Shown one piece after another: positions 1-6,171 of a DNA stretch of 24,441 nucleotides. Each line of letters starts with the position of its first letter. The stretch's first letter is position 1. This DNA comes from a virus. The notes under the pieces are model-generated. The model was not told the origin of the DNA, ran no database searches, and worked only from the letters and a program-made list of their open reading frames with translations. A program made the translations under genes and the position numbers. The stretch is from positions 1 through 24,441 of IMG/VR virus record IMGVR_UViG_3300025771_000180, one strand, 5' to 3'.

Positions 1-79
1 TAGCACTTGAACGAAAGCGTAGACTAGATTCTAGATAGTATCCAGGTAAAGTGTTTCCGCCGATGCCAATAGGTAGCAC
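1..79 (-). CDS. Tail-fibre/LamG-like protein, N-terminal fragment
   Basis: This is an open frame that runs off the left edge, so only 26 codons are visible. It starts with GTG at 79-77, sharing one base with the TAG stop of the upstream gene (TAGTG). A clear AGGAG lies 7 nt before the GTG, inside the upstream gene's last codons. The peptide begins MLPIGIGGNTLPGYY and continues LESSLRFRSSA. The SLRF...S pattern recalls the opening of LamG/concanavalin-like phage fibre proteins of the type SLRFNSADSAYLSRTP. That match is from memory, and the domain itself lies outside the window. The context, the end of a tandem fibre array, agrees with this role. Confidence 0.6.
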   Translation of the reverse strand, partial: MLPIGIGGNTLPGYYLESSLRFRSSA

Positions 80-477
80 TATGCAACTCCTAGTGAACGA
101 CCTTGTTCGTATAAGTTAGTCCCATCGCTACGGAATGTAATAAAGTCTTTTGCGTTTGCTGCAGTTGACAATGTAGGAGCAACGCCACCAGTAAATTTAA
201 ATATAGCATTCCAGGATAGTGTACGTGAACCCGTGCCGTCTTGAATAATTTGCATAGCGTAGAATCCACCATTAAGTAGATTAGTTGGCGCAGCTACCGT
301 ACGATTTCCACCTAGTGTGACTGTGGCTACTTGTCCTGTTGAAGTGTCCCAACTAATTGTAGCTTGGTCAGTTAAAGTCAGGTCAGGTGAATACGCTGTA
401 CCCCCAATGACTAAGTCCTGATCGACAGTAACGTCTGTGTCTGTAAGTGAACCTGTTCCGTATATTTTAATTGCCAT
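79..477 (-). CDS. Small tail-fibre/virion appendage protein, 132 aa
   Basis: A 132-aa Thr/Gly-rich beta-type protein with no signal peptide or membrane segment. The C-terminal half (about residues 70-128) carries the pattern GGFYAMQIIQDGTGSRTLSW, then F..G..PTLST, then FITFRSDGTNLYEQ. This pattern is common in short phage fibre and receptor-binding proteins. The start follows AAGGAAAAATT, a ribosome-binding cassette that also precedes 6162 and 2617. The 3' end overlaps the next gene by one base and holds that gene's Shine-Dalgarno site. A virion-surface structural role is inferred from family style and neighbours; no enzymatic motif is visible. Confidence 0.7.
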   Translation of the reverse strand: MAIKIYGTGSLTDTDVTVDQDLVIGGTAYSPDLTLTDQATISWDTSTGQVATVTLGGNRTVAAPTNLLNGGFYAMQIIQDGTGSRTLSWNAIFKFTGGVAPTLSTAANAKDFITFRSDGTNLYEQGRSLGVA

Positions 478-486
478 AATTTTTCC

Positions 487-1131
487 TTATCCAAATATTG
501 CTACAGTTAAGTATCCAACGTGCTGATTAGTAACAGTATTACTGTGTCCAAAATTAACTTTAACTGCTGATGTTGTTTTTGTAGTTGGTTGTTGATTACC
601 ACTTCCATCAGCACTGGCAAGCACCATTAATGTGCTGTTGTAGTTAGAATATCCTGTGCATATTCCTGCAACTGCATAATCTGCATTAGGCATCGCTGAT
701 GTAAAATTAATTGTTGCTTGTCCTGTTGCATTGTCAGTTACTGATGAAACATTACCTGAACCTTGAATAGTTCCTGCTGCTGGTGATGTTCCGCCATTAA
801 ATGATACCCATGCACGACAAGCATATACAGGAGCAGGACCACTAGCATTAAATAATGACAAAGCATCAGAATCTGAATAAGAAGATATGCCTGTTAAAGC
901 AGAACCATCAATCGCTGGTAATGTGCCAGTCAACGCTGATGCAGGTATTGTCTTACCGCTTGCCATTGTAATACCACTACTATTTACAGTCATTACATCA
1001 GTAGGGGCATCGGCATTACCGACACCTATTCTTATACTTCCGTCTGGCGGATCAGGCTGATATATAGTAAAGTTGTTGGTTGACGTTCCGTCAGTGCCTA
1101 CCTGGTATTTAACTGTTTTTACTGTACTCAT
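487..1131 (-). CDS. Mosaic tail-fibre protein with ARAW/VAIF C-terminal domain, 214 aa
   Basis: I take ATG at 1131 (MSTVKTVKYQV) rather than the in-frame TTG at 1140, because the upstream gene stops at 1133 and the two look translationally coupled. Residues 1-75 form a fibre-shaft-like module with MTVNSSGITMASGKTI, shared with the 214-aa gene at 3415-4059 (INSSGITMGSGKAI). The last ~110 residues form a beta domain: CRAWVSFNGG, GNVSSVTDNATG, INFTSAMP, terminal VAIFG. This domain is repeated in the genes at 2627 and 6172. It is probably a receptor-binding or virion-attached fibre tip. The stop codon lies inside the conserved TTTGGATAAGGAAAAA junction that also gives the next gene its ribosome-binding site. 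Confidence 0.75.
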   Translation of the reverse strand: MSTVKTVKYQVGTDGTSTNNFTIYQPDPPDGSIRIGVGNADAPTDVMTVNSSGITMASGKTIPASALTGTLPAIDGSALTGISSYSDSDALSLFNASGPAPVYACRAWVSFNGGTSPAAGTIQGSGNVSSVTDNATGQATINFTSAMPNADYAVAGICTGYSNYNSTLMVLASADGSGNQQPTTKTTSAVKVNFGHSNTVTNQHVGYLTVAIFG

Positions 1132-1132
1132 C

Positions 1133-1297
1133 TTATACAATCGTCCATGTTGCGTCTGTGCTTATTGTTATTATAGTCCCATCTGCTACTGTTATGGGGC
1201 CTGCCGTTAATGCGTTTGTATTCGCAGCAATAGTATAACTATCTGAAATCGTATTACTGTTTTCTACAAAACCAATGCCATTAATTGTTACGCTCAT
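1133..1297 (-). CDS. 54-aa fibre-tip module protein
   Basis: A short ORF (MSVTINGIGFVENSN...) with a strong GAGGAGG 5 nt upstream of its ATG. Its ATG overlaps the stop of the upstream 51-aa gene (ATGA). The whole product is a free-standing copy of a C-terminal module found at the ends of the genes at 4080 and 8653: N-x-TIS, then DYT or SYT, N-A, GP(I/V)T(V/I) and a final W-(T/V/L)-(I/V). It ends TWTIV, compared with RWVVL and RWLVL in the others. This is a structural virion or fibre accessory protein by homology to the module. It is followed 1 nt later by the next fibre gene, so coupled translation is likely. Confidence 0.7.
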   Translation of the reverse strand: MSVTINGIGFVENSNTISDSYTIAANTNALTAGPITVADGTIITISTDATWTIV

Positions 1298-1449
1298 TCT
1301 GCCTCCTCTGGTGTATTACCTTCTGCTAACCATTCTTTAAACTGTTCATATTCTTCTGTACACTGTATATTTTTATTACCATTATCATCTATTTGTTGAT
1401 ACATCTGTATATCATCTACATCGACTTTAGCTATTTTTATATATCTCAT
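1294..1449 (-). CDS. Small tail-fibre-assembly-like protein, 51 aa
   Basis: A 51-aa acidic protein (MRYIKIAKVDVDD...) overlapping the upstream fibre gene by ATGA at 1449-1446 and the downstream gene by ATGA at 1297-1294. The C-terminus reads EWLAEGNTPEEAE. A W-L-A-x-GN-x-P-x-x-A motif of this sort is familiar from tail-fibre assembly (Tfa/gp38-like) and tail-assembly chaperone proteins. A close relative with the same ending lies at 4349-4528. The codons for PEEAE contain GAGGAGGC, which is the Shine-Dalgarno site of the next gene. The inferred role is folding or attachment of the neighbouring fibre; the exact function is unproven. Confidence 0.7.
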   Translation of the reverse strand: MRYIKIAKVDVDDIQMYQQIDDNGNKNIQCTEEYEQFKEWLAEGNTPEEAE

Positions 1450-2588
1450 AATTCTGCACTCCAAGCAAGATAAGCATCAGTAGTAGTAGAACGAAAATGT
1501 CCAGCTTGACCACTAGTTAGTCCACCACTAACAGTAAAATATATTCTACCTCCCCAACTAGTTACACCACTTAATAAGGGAAGACTAGTACAATTTTGAG
1601 CAGCATTGCCTGCATACCATATTCTATAGTCAGATGCTGTTCCAGTCGTTTCCATACTTGTTGGAGGTATTCTCATTTGAGTGGTAAATTTTATAGAGCC
1701 TGCTAATTGGGTTGATGATTGAATTGAGCCATTTCCAAATAAGCACGCCGTAGCTGCACCAGAATCATTTGCTAATTTATAATAATACCTCTGACATCTT
1801 GCTAACTGCATATCGTATGGCATAACTTCAAATGGTGTAGCTGTGTCACCTACTTCTAGTTGTACACCTGTGATGTTAATGTAGTTAGAAGTAGAGTCTG
1901 CTAGGTTGACTTGTCCTACTGCTCTTTGAGGAACATTTGTTGATGCCCATGATGTATTTAAAGTTCCATTAGAAGTATAATCACTACCAGCAACTAACCA
2001 CATTCCTACACTAAATCCAGAACCATTATCATTTGGTAATACTCCAGAAGTATCTCCAACAAATGTTATAGTCTTTTTTTCCCAAGTATCTGCTGTATCA
2101 ATAGTATATGATTTTGAAATTTGTCTTACATTATCGTCATCAAATATTTCTGCAATATAAGTTCCAGTTTTGTTAGACTTTACCCAAAAAGAATATGTTA
2201 AACTTTCTGCACTAGATGTGCCTTTTTTAATATGTTGAAGGTTTTGTGCTTCTATTCTTTGCCTTATAAAAAAGAAAGCAGTAGAACCTAAACTTGCATT
2301 TGCTGTTGTACATTGCATCTTTAAACTATTAGCAAATCCTTGTCCAGTTGGCACATCAGTTGATTGTGTTTGTGTCCATGTTCCAGCAGAATTCCCACCA
2401 GTAAGTAAAAATCTATCAACAGTATAATATCCTGATGTTGTAATACTAGCTTGTGAAGTTCCCCTCTGTGCTATCCTCATATCACCATTGATGATGAGGT
2501 TCTTTGTTCCAATAGGAGACGCGGCGGCCCACTGCTCTGAGCCATCATTAAATGTTACACCGTCTGTTCCGTTAAGCTGAAGGCTCAC
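1446..2588 (-). CDS. Tail fibre with carbohydrate-binding-like domain, 380 aa
   Basis: The GTG start at 2588 is chosen because AGGAG lies 6 nt upstream and no in-frame ATG precedes LQLNGTDGVTFNDGSEQW, a typical fibre N-terminal motif. Residues 30-43 read NLIINGDMRIAQRG and open a long beta-sandwich-like domain (SYTIDTADTWEKKTITF; NLADSTSNYINITGVQLEVG; PYDMQLARCQRYY near 260). That pattern is widespread in phage fibres and resembles carbohydrate-binding modules. The final ~110 residues are a different, probably receptor-specific, domain. The 398-aa gene at 4529 is a close paralogue through the central domain but differs at both ends. The stop overlaps the next gene as ATGA. Confidence 0.8.
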   Translation of the reverse strand: MSLQLNGTDGVTFNDGSEQWAAASPIGTKNLIINGDMRIAQRGTSQASITTSGYYTVDRFLLTGGNSAGTWTQTQSTDVPTGQGFANSLKMQCTTANASLGSTAFFFIRQRIEAQNLQHIKKGTSSAESLTYSFWVKSNKTGTYIAEIFDDDNVRQISKSYTIDTADTWEKKTITFVGDTSGVLPNDNGSGFSVGMWLVAGSDYTSNGTLNTSWASTNVPQRAVGQVNLADSTSNYINITGVQLEVGDTATPFEVMPYDMQLARCQRYYYKLANDSGAATACLFGNGSIQSSTQLAGSIKFTTQMRIPPTSMETTGTASDYRIWYAGNAAQNCTSLPLLSGVTSWGGRIYFTVSGGLTSGQAGHFRSTTTDAYLAWSAEL

Positions 2589-2617
2589 ATGTAGCTCCTT
2601 TTAATTCTTTTATTCAT
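2585..2617 (-). CDS. Possible 10-aa leader peptide (MNKRIKRSYM)
   Basis: A ten-codon frame starts at ATG 2617, 3-7 nt after AAGGAAAAATT, the same ribosome-binding cassette used by the genes at 477 and 6162. Its last codons ATG TGA overlap the GTG start of the 380-aa fibre. It also carries the downstream AGGAG site in its Lys-Arg-Ser codons. It could couple translation of the fibre to the gene upstream, or be a leftover of a gene whose body was replaced by recombination. No similarity is expected at this length, so confidence that a functional peptide is made is low. Confidence 0.3.
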   Translation of the reverse strand: MNKRIKRSYM

Positions 2618-2626
2618 AATTTTTCC

Positions 2627-3103
2627 TTATCTAAATATTGCAACATAACAATGTGCTACATCTACTTGGCTAGTCCTGTAATAAGAATTTATTGTAGTAT
2701 GGTTAGTTGCTTCAGATTCTGCTTGAAGCCATATATCCCTATTTGTTGCCATTCCAGTTAATCCAGCACAAGTTGAAACTGTTGCATAATTAGTATCTGC
2801 CATAGCAGTTGTAAAATTTACATCATAATTGCCAGTGCCATTATCAGTAATACTTGATACATTCCCACTAGCACGAATAGCTACTGTACCTGTGCCATTA
2901 AAGTTTACCCATGCACGAGCAGAATAAGATGGAGCAGAGCCACTAGCTGTAGAAAGTGCCGCTGGGGGATTTGAATCTATGTTATTTGTCGTTATAACCG
3001 TTCCATTCCCAGTCGGTAAAGTCAGCGTGGTTGAGCCTGCGACGTCGGGTGCGGCGATTTCAACTTGGCCTGATGTGTTTCCTTTGATTACTATGCTACT
3101 CAT
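2627..3103 (-). CDS. Mosaic tail-fibre protein with ARAW/VAIF domain, 158 aa
   Basis: The N-terminal ~40 residues (MSSIVIKGNTSGQVEI, APDVAGSTTLTLP) match the N-terminus of the 89-aa protein at 4080 (NTSGTVTLSAPDVAGSTTINLP), so this is a shared attachment or shaft module. The remaining ~110 residues are the same C-terminal domain as at 487 and 6172: ARAWVNFNGTG, ASGNVSSITDNGTG, VNFTTAMADTNY, final VAIFR. The ATG follows GGAG at 6 nt. This is a virion fibre component by module homology. Its stop is embedded in TTTAGATAAGGAAAAA, which supplies the ribosome-binding site to the ten-codon frame downstream. Confidence 0.75.
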   Translation of the reverse strand: MSSIVIKGNTSGQVEIAAPDVAGSTTLTLPTGNGTVITTNNIDSNPPAALSTASGSAPSYSARAWVNFNGTGTVAIRASGNVSSITDNGTGNYDVNFTTAMADTNYATVSTCAGLTGMATNRDIWLQAESEATNHTTINSYYRTSQVDVAHCYVAIFR

Positions 3104-3106
3104 GTA

Positions 3107-3415
3107 TTACTCCGGTTTAGGATACTTCGCTTTTACTGCTTGGCAGTCTGCTATGTATTTATCTATTTGAGCTTGGTCACCTTTTACGATGCCGTCTAGG
3201 TATTCTTTAAAATCAGGATATTCTAATGCTCTGTCTCTTTGATATTGTGTTGCTTGATATGCATTATTAACTTCTATTTGTTTTGCATTAATTGCATCTG
3301 TATCTGGTGTAATAGTATTACCGTTTTCATCTAATAAAGTATAACTACCATCATTATTATAAATTACAGTTGATACATTAGTGTGTATCTTTTTTATTTC
3401 GTCATGTATGTTCAT
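3107..3415 (-). CDS. Tail-assembly-associated protein, 102 aa
   Basis: A 102-aa soluble, mostly helical protein. The N-terminal part has NNDGSYTLLDENGNTI. The C-terminal half has YQRDRALEYPDFKEYLDGIVKGD and ends VKAKYPKPE. A pattern of the form R..EYP....QLD.l.KGD...ik.vKakYPKP is common in small phage proteins encoded beside fibre genes, and I take this as one of that type. Its ATG shares a base with the stop of the upstream 214-aa fibre gene (TAATG), suggesting coupled expression. The likely role is in fibre folding or tail assembly. No catalytic motif is seen. Confidence 0.65.
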   Translation of the reverse strand: MNIHDEIKKIHTNVSTVIYNNDGSYTLLDENGNTITPDTDAINAKQIEVNNAYQATQYQRDRALEYPDFKEYLDGIVKGDQAQIDKYIADCQAVKAKYPKPE

Positions 3416-4059
3416 TATCCAGCAATCTCCATAGCAATAATACTTGATAAACCTCTTTCATAAGAAGAATTGTTTTGGTCAGTAACAGTGCCATTTGTCC
3501 ATAGTGTGTGTGCCCTATCACCATACAATCCAACTTTGTATGTTATAGCACTAGTAGTAGATGGTGAATCAATATACTGCATATACATTGATTCAGGAGT
3601 TGAGGAAGCATTATTAAGCCAATAACTTAATGCTGCAGTTTGAATACCACAACTACGAGAGCCTGTTTGAGCATGACCTAGTTTAGTTGAGTCTCTATAA
3701 AAAAACCACATTGTACTATATATAGCATCAGAATTTCCAAATTCACCCATCCATGATGACGTTAATAATATTTTACTAGATGTAGACGATGGAGTAATTG
3801 ATACTTCAAAGTTAGTAATAGCAGTATTTGTATTAGCAGAAATAGATTGACTAAATCTTGTATCTAATGTTGTAGACACTACTTGTAATATTTTACCGCC
3901 AGCACCAGCACCAGATATAGCTTTACCACTGCCCATTGTAATTCCACTACTATTTATTATAGCAACAGTATCTGACCCAGACTGTATTTGTATTTCGTCT
4001 GATGAATCAGATATAAGCTGTAATCCACTTGCACTGTCTGCTTTTATTCTATTTGGCAT
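3415..4059 (-). CDS. Tail-fibre protein, 214 aa
   Basis: The N-terminus (MPNRIKADSASGLQLISDSS, then DEIQIQSGSDTVAIINSSG, ITMGSGKAISGAGAGG) is a fibre-shaft module. It shares the VAIINSSGITMGSGKAI element with the gene at 487 and IQSG with the gene at 4529. From about residue 60 a unique beta-rich domain follows (VVSTTLDTRFSQSISANTNTAI...), ending SSIIAMEIAG. Domains of the form tall.fsasI.Ps.snSKIlL are known from many phage and metagenomic fibre proteins. A receptor-binding or decoration role is inferred. The start follows AAAAAGG with 7 nt spacing. It is translationally coupled to the 102-aa gene by TAATG. Confidence 0.75.
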   Translation of the reverse strand: MPNRIKADSASGLQLISDSSDEIQIQSGSDTVAIINSSGITMGSGKAISGAGAGGKILQVVSTTLDTRFSQSISANTNTAITNFEVSITPSSTSSKILLTSSWMGEFGNSDAIYSTMWFFYRDSTKLGHAQTGSRSCGIQTAALSYWLNNASSTPESMYMQYIDSPSTTSAITYKVGLYGDRAHTLWTNGTVTDQNNSSYERGLSSIIAMEIAG

Positions 4060-4079
4060 ATCTAACCTTTTTCTCTAAA

Positions 4080-4349
4080 TTATAGCACGACCCAACGTTG
4101 TCCCGTGGGTATAGTCACCGTCACACTCGGATCTATTGTTATAGGCCCGACACTCATTGCGTTTTGCCCAGTTGATAAAGTGTAGTCTGCACTGATCGTT
4201 GTTGTGTTTTCGTATAAAACCCCGCCTGCTTTTGCTACGACTAAGTTCCCACTGGTTGAGGGTAAGTTGATTGTGGTAGACCCTGCAACATCAGGTGCAG
4301 ATAAGGTTACGGTTCCGCTGGTGTTACCAGCAACAATAATATCAGCCAT
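4080..4349 (-). CDS. Two-module fibre protein, 89 aa
   Basis: An 89-aa protein made of two modules seen elsewhere in the window. Residues 1-38 (NTSGTVTLSAPDVAGSTTINLP) match the N-terminus of the 158-aa fibre at 2627. Residues 43-89 (VLYENTTTISADYTLSTG, then GPITIDPSVTVTIPTGQRWVVL in part) match the 54-aa gene at 1133 and the C-terminus of the 171-aa gene at 8653. The protein is therefore a minimal attachment-plus-tip chimera. The ATG shares a base with the stop of the 59-aa assembly-like gene (TAATG). The Shine-Dalgarno site (GAGGAGG) lies within that gene's final codons. Confidence 0.7.
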   Translation of the reverse strand: MADIIVAGNTSGTVTLSAPDVAGSTTINLPSTSGNLVVAKAGGVLYENTTTISADYTLSTGQNAMSVGPITIDPSVTVTIPTGQRWVVL

Positions 4350-4528
4350 TAATCAGCCTCCTCTGGTGTATTACCTTCTGCTAACCATTCTAGGTATTCA
4401 TGGTAGTGACGATTAGATTCTTCTAATGGAATACTCAATGTTGTTCCATCAGTTAAAGTAACATTTACTAAATCTGCTTGTGTTAGATTATTATCTGATT
4501 TTACTAATTTTGCTAATTGAATATTCAT
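4349..4528 (-). CDS. Small tail-fibre-assembly-like protein, 59 aa
   Basis: An ORF that starts immediately after the stop of the 398-aa fibre (TAA followed directly by ATG) and overlaps the next gene by TAATG. The product (MNIQLAKLVKSDNN...) ends YLEWLAEGNTPEEAD, almost the same C-terminus as the 51-aa protein at 1294. The two N-termini differ, so the conserved tail is the shared functional part. The motif resembles those of tail-fibre assembly (Tfa/DUF4376-like) proteins. In both cases the gene follows a carbohydrate-binding-type fibre and precedes a DYT/GPIT module gene, which suggests duplication of the whole three-gene cassette. Confidence 0.7.
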   Translation of the reverse strand: MNIQLAKLVKSDNNLTQADLVNVTLTDGTTLSIPLEESNRHYHEYLEWLAEGNTPEEAD

Positions 4529-5725
4529 TTATAACTCCGCATCTAATGTCCAAGTACCAACTAATTTTAATCCTAAAGCATATCCACCAGAATCAGGTGC
4601 TGATGGACAAGTAATTCTAATAGTTATTAAATTGTTTCTTCTTGAATTATTTAGATAAGTTCCATTTGTATATGTAGAGCCATTTCTATATTCTGCTGTA
4701 CCATATTCAATAGTTTGAGTTGATGTTCTCATTACTACAGGAAAATACACAGTAGTACAATATCTACTTGTATTATCAAAATAAAAGCTAGTTAAATATT
4801 CTACATTTTCTGGCAATCTTTGGAAATACCTCTGACATCTTGCTAACTGTACATCATAAGGTAAGTTCTCGAAGTCTGTCGCGGTTGAGCCTACTTCTAA
4901 CTGAACGCCTGTGATATTAATATAATTTGAAGTGGAGTCTGCTAGGTTGACTTGAGATGAAGCAACAGCATTAGCTGGGATATAAGATTCCCAACTTGTT
5001 GCTAATGTACCTGAAGTATAGTCTGTGCCTGCCAATAACCACATATACAAATGTAATGATGCGGCATTATCATTATCAAATGCACCTGTTGTATCGCCAG
5101 CAAAAGTAATAGTTTTCTGCTCCCAAGTGTCAGCAACATCAATAGTATAAGATTTAGAAATCCATCTAGTGTTATCACTATCAAATAAACTTGCTGTAAG
5201 TGTTCCAGTTTTATTTGCTTTTACCCAAAAACTTAAAGTTAAACTTTCAGCAGAAGCTGTGCCTTTTTTAAGATGTTGTAAGTTTTGTCCTTCAAGCCTA
5301 GTAACTATTGCTGCATTAGAACCAGCACTTAAACTAGCATTGGCTGTTGTGCAATCCATTTTTAAACTAGTGGCAAAACCTTGTCCACTTGGAACATCTG
5401 TATCTTGTGATTGTGTCCAAGTCCCACCAGATGCTAATAATTGTCTATATCTATCAACAGTATAATATCCTGATGTTGTAATACTCGATGTAGATGCCCC
5501 CCTCTGTGCAATCCTCATATCACCATTGATGATTAAGTTTCTAAAACTTGGTTGGGTTGAGTAGACTGCGCCGTTTTGAGAGAAAGACCCGGTGACAGCA
5601 ACGCCACTTGAAGTAACGCTCATTACAGTAGTACCACCAGACTGAATATTAATATTGCCTGAGTTATCAGCCGAGGTTTCTAGACCTCCGACTCCGGTTG
5701 TCTTTGCATTTATATTAATTGCCAT
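4529..5725 (-). CDS. Tail fibre with carbohydrate-binding-like domain, 398 aa
   Basis: Residues 1-60 (MAININAKTTGVGGLETSAD; NINIQSGGTTVMSVTSSGVAVTG) are a shaft module common in fibre proteins. From residue 63 the protein has NLIINGDMRIAQRG and continues as a paralogue of the 380-aa fibre at 1446: SYTIDVADTWEQKTITFAGD, NLADSTSNYINITGVQLEVG, PYDVQLARCQRYF. The last ~100 residues are unlike those of the paralogue, apart from the shared final AEL. AGGAG lies about 8 nt before the ATG. The likely role is a virion fibre binding host surface glycans. Conserved core plus divergent tip is the usual pattern for host-range evolution. Confidence 0.8.
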   Translation of the reverse strand: MAININAKTTGVGGLETSADNSGNINIQSGGTTVMSVTSSGVAVTGSFSQNGAVYSTQPSFRNLIINGDMRIAQRGASTSSITTSGYYTVDRYRQLLASGGTWTQSQDTDVPSGQGFATSLKMDCTTANASLSAGSNAAIVTRLEGQNLQHLKKGTASAESLTLSFWVKANKTGTLTASLFDSDNTRWISKSYTIDVADTWEQKTITFAGDTTGAFDNDNAASLHLYMWLLAGTDYTSGTLATSWESYIPANAVASSQVNLADSTSNYINITGVQLEVGSTATDFENLPYDVQLARCQRYFQRLPENVEYLTSFYFDNTSRYCTTVYFPVVMRTSTQTIEYGTAEYRNGSTYTNGTYLNNSRRNNLITIRITCPSAPDSGGYALGLKLVGTWTLDAEL

Positions 5726-5728
5726 TAA

Positions 5729-5968
5729 TTAGACTCCTACGTCTGGTAGTGTCGCTGCCTTTAATTGTTCTACTGTTGTCATTGAATCTACTTGAGCTGG
5801 AGCATCTCTTAATGCCTGTTTTTTAGTAACAATGTCAGAAGTATCAGCGCCTGCTTCTAATGCTCTTTGAAAAGCAACATCTAATGCTTCTAGTTTAGGT
5901 GCTCTTTCAACACGAAGTCTATCTTTAGTAATGTCTTTTGCTTTATTAATATTTACTTGTATAGCCAT
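5729..5968 (-). CDS. Tail-fibre-assembly/chaperone-like protein, 79 aa
   Basis: I place the start at ATG 5968 (MAIQVNINKAKDI), which shares a base with the upstream stop (TAATG) and has GGAG about 8 nt upstream; the in-frame ATG at 5983 has no such site. The helical middle reads RAPKLEALDVAFQRALEAGADTSDIVTKKQALRDAPAQ in continuous sequence. The K..ALRDaP ending resembles the YRQALRDiP signature of phage tail-assembly chaperone proteins. It therefore most likely assists assembly of the neighbouring 398-aa fibre. No enzymatic motif is present. Confidence 0.65.
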   Translation of the reverse strand: MAIQVNINKAKDITKDRLRVERAPKLEALDVAFQRALEAGADTSDIVTKKQALRDAPAQVDSMTTVEQLKAATLPDVGV

Positions 5969-6162
5969 TATGCCCACTCCCATGCGTTTCTAAAAGTTCT
6001 ATCAGATGGTATTTCTGATACATCTACAATATGATAATCTTTACCTGCTGGTACATCTTTAGCAGCTAATTCTTCTATTGTATGTTCTGCTAACCATTCT
6101 GCTGTTGGAATAATAATACTAATTCCGCCTTCATCATTGTTATATACGATTCTTTTTTCCAT
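5968..6162 (-). CDS. Small tail-associated protein, 64 aa
   Basis: A 64-aa acidic protein (MEKRIVYNNDEGGISIIIPT...). It contains AEWLAEHTIEELAAKDVPAG and ends DRTFRNAWEWA. This layout (a short strand region, a helix, VPAGKDYHIVDVSEIPSDRTFRNAWE) is one I recognise from small phage proteins preceding the ALRDaP-type protein, often as halves of a single tail-assembly protein. Together the 64- and 79-aa genes may be a split version of such a protein, and their TAATG overlap fits that idea. The ATG follows AAGGAAAAAAT inside the conserved junction at the end of the 423-aa fibre. Confidence 0.6.
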   Translation of the reverse strand: MEKRIVYNNDEGGISIIIPTAEWLAEHTIEELAAKDVPAGKDYHIVDVSEIPSDRTFRNAWEWA

Positions 6163-6171
6163 ATTTTTTCC

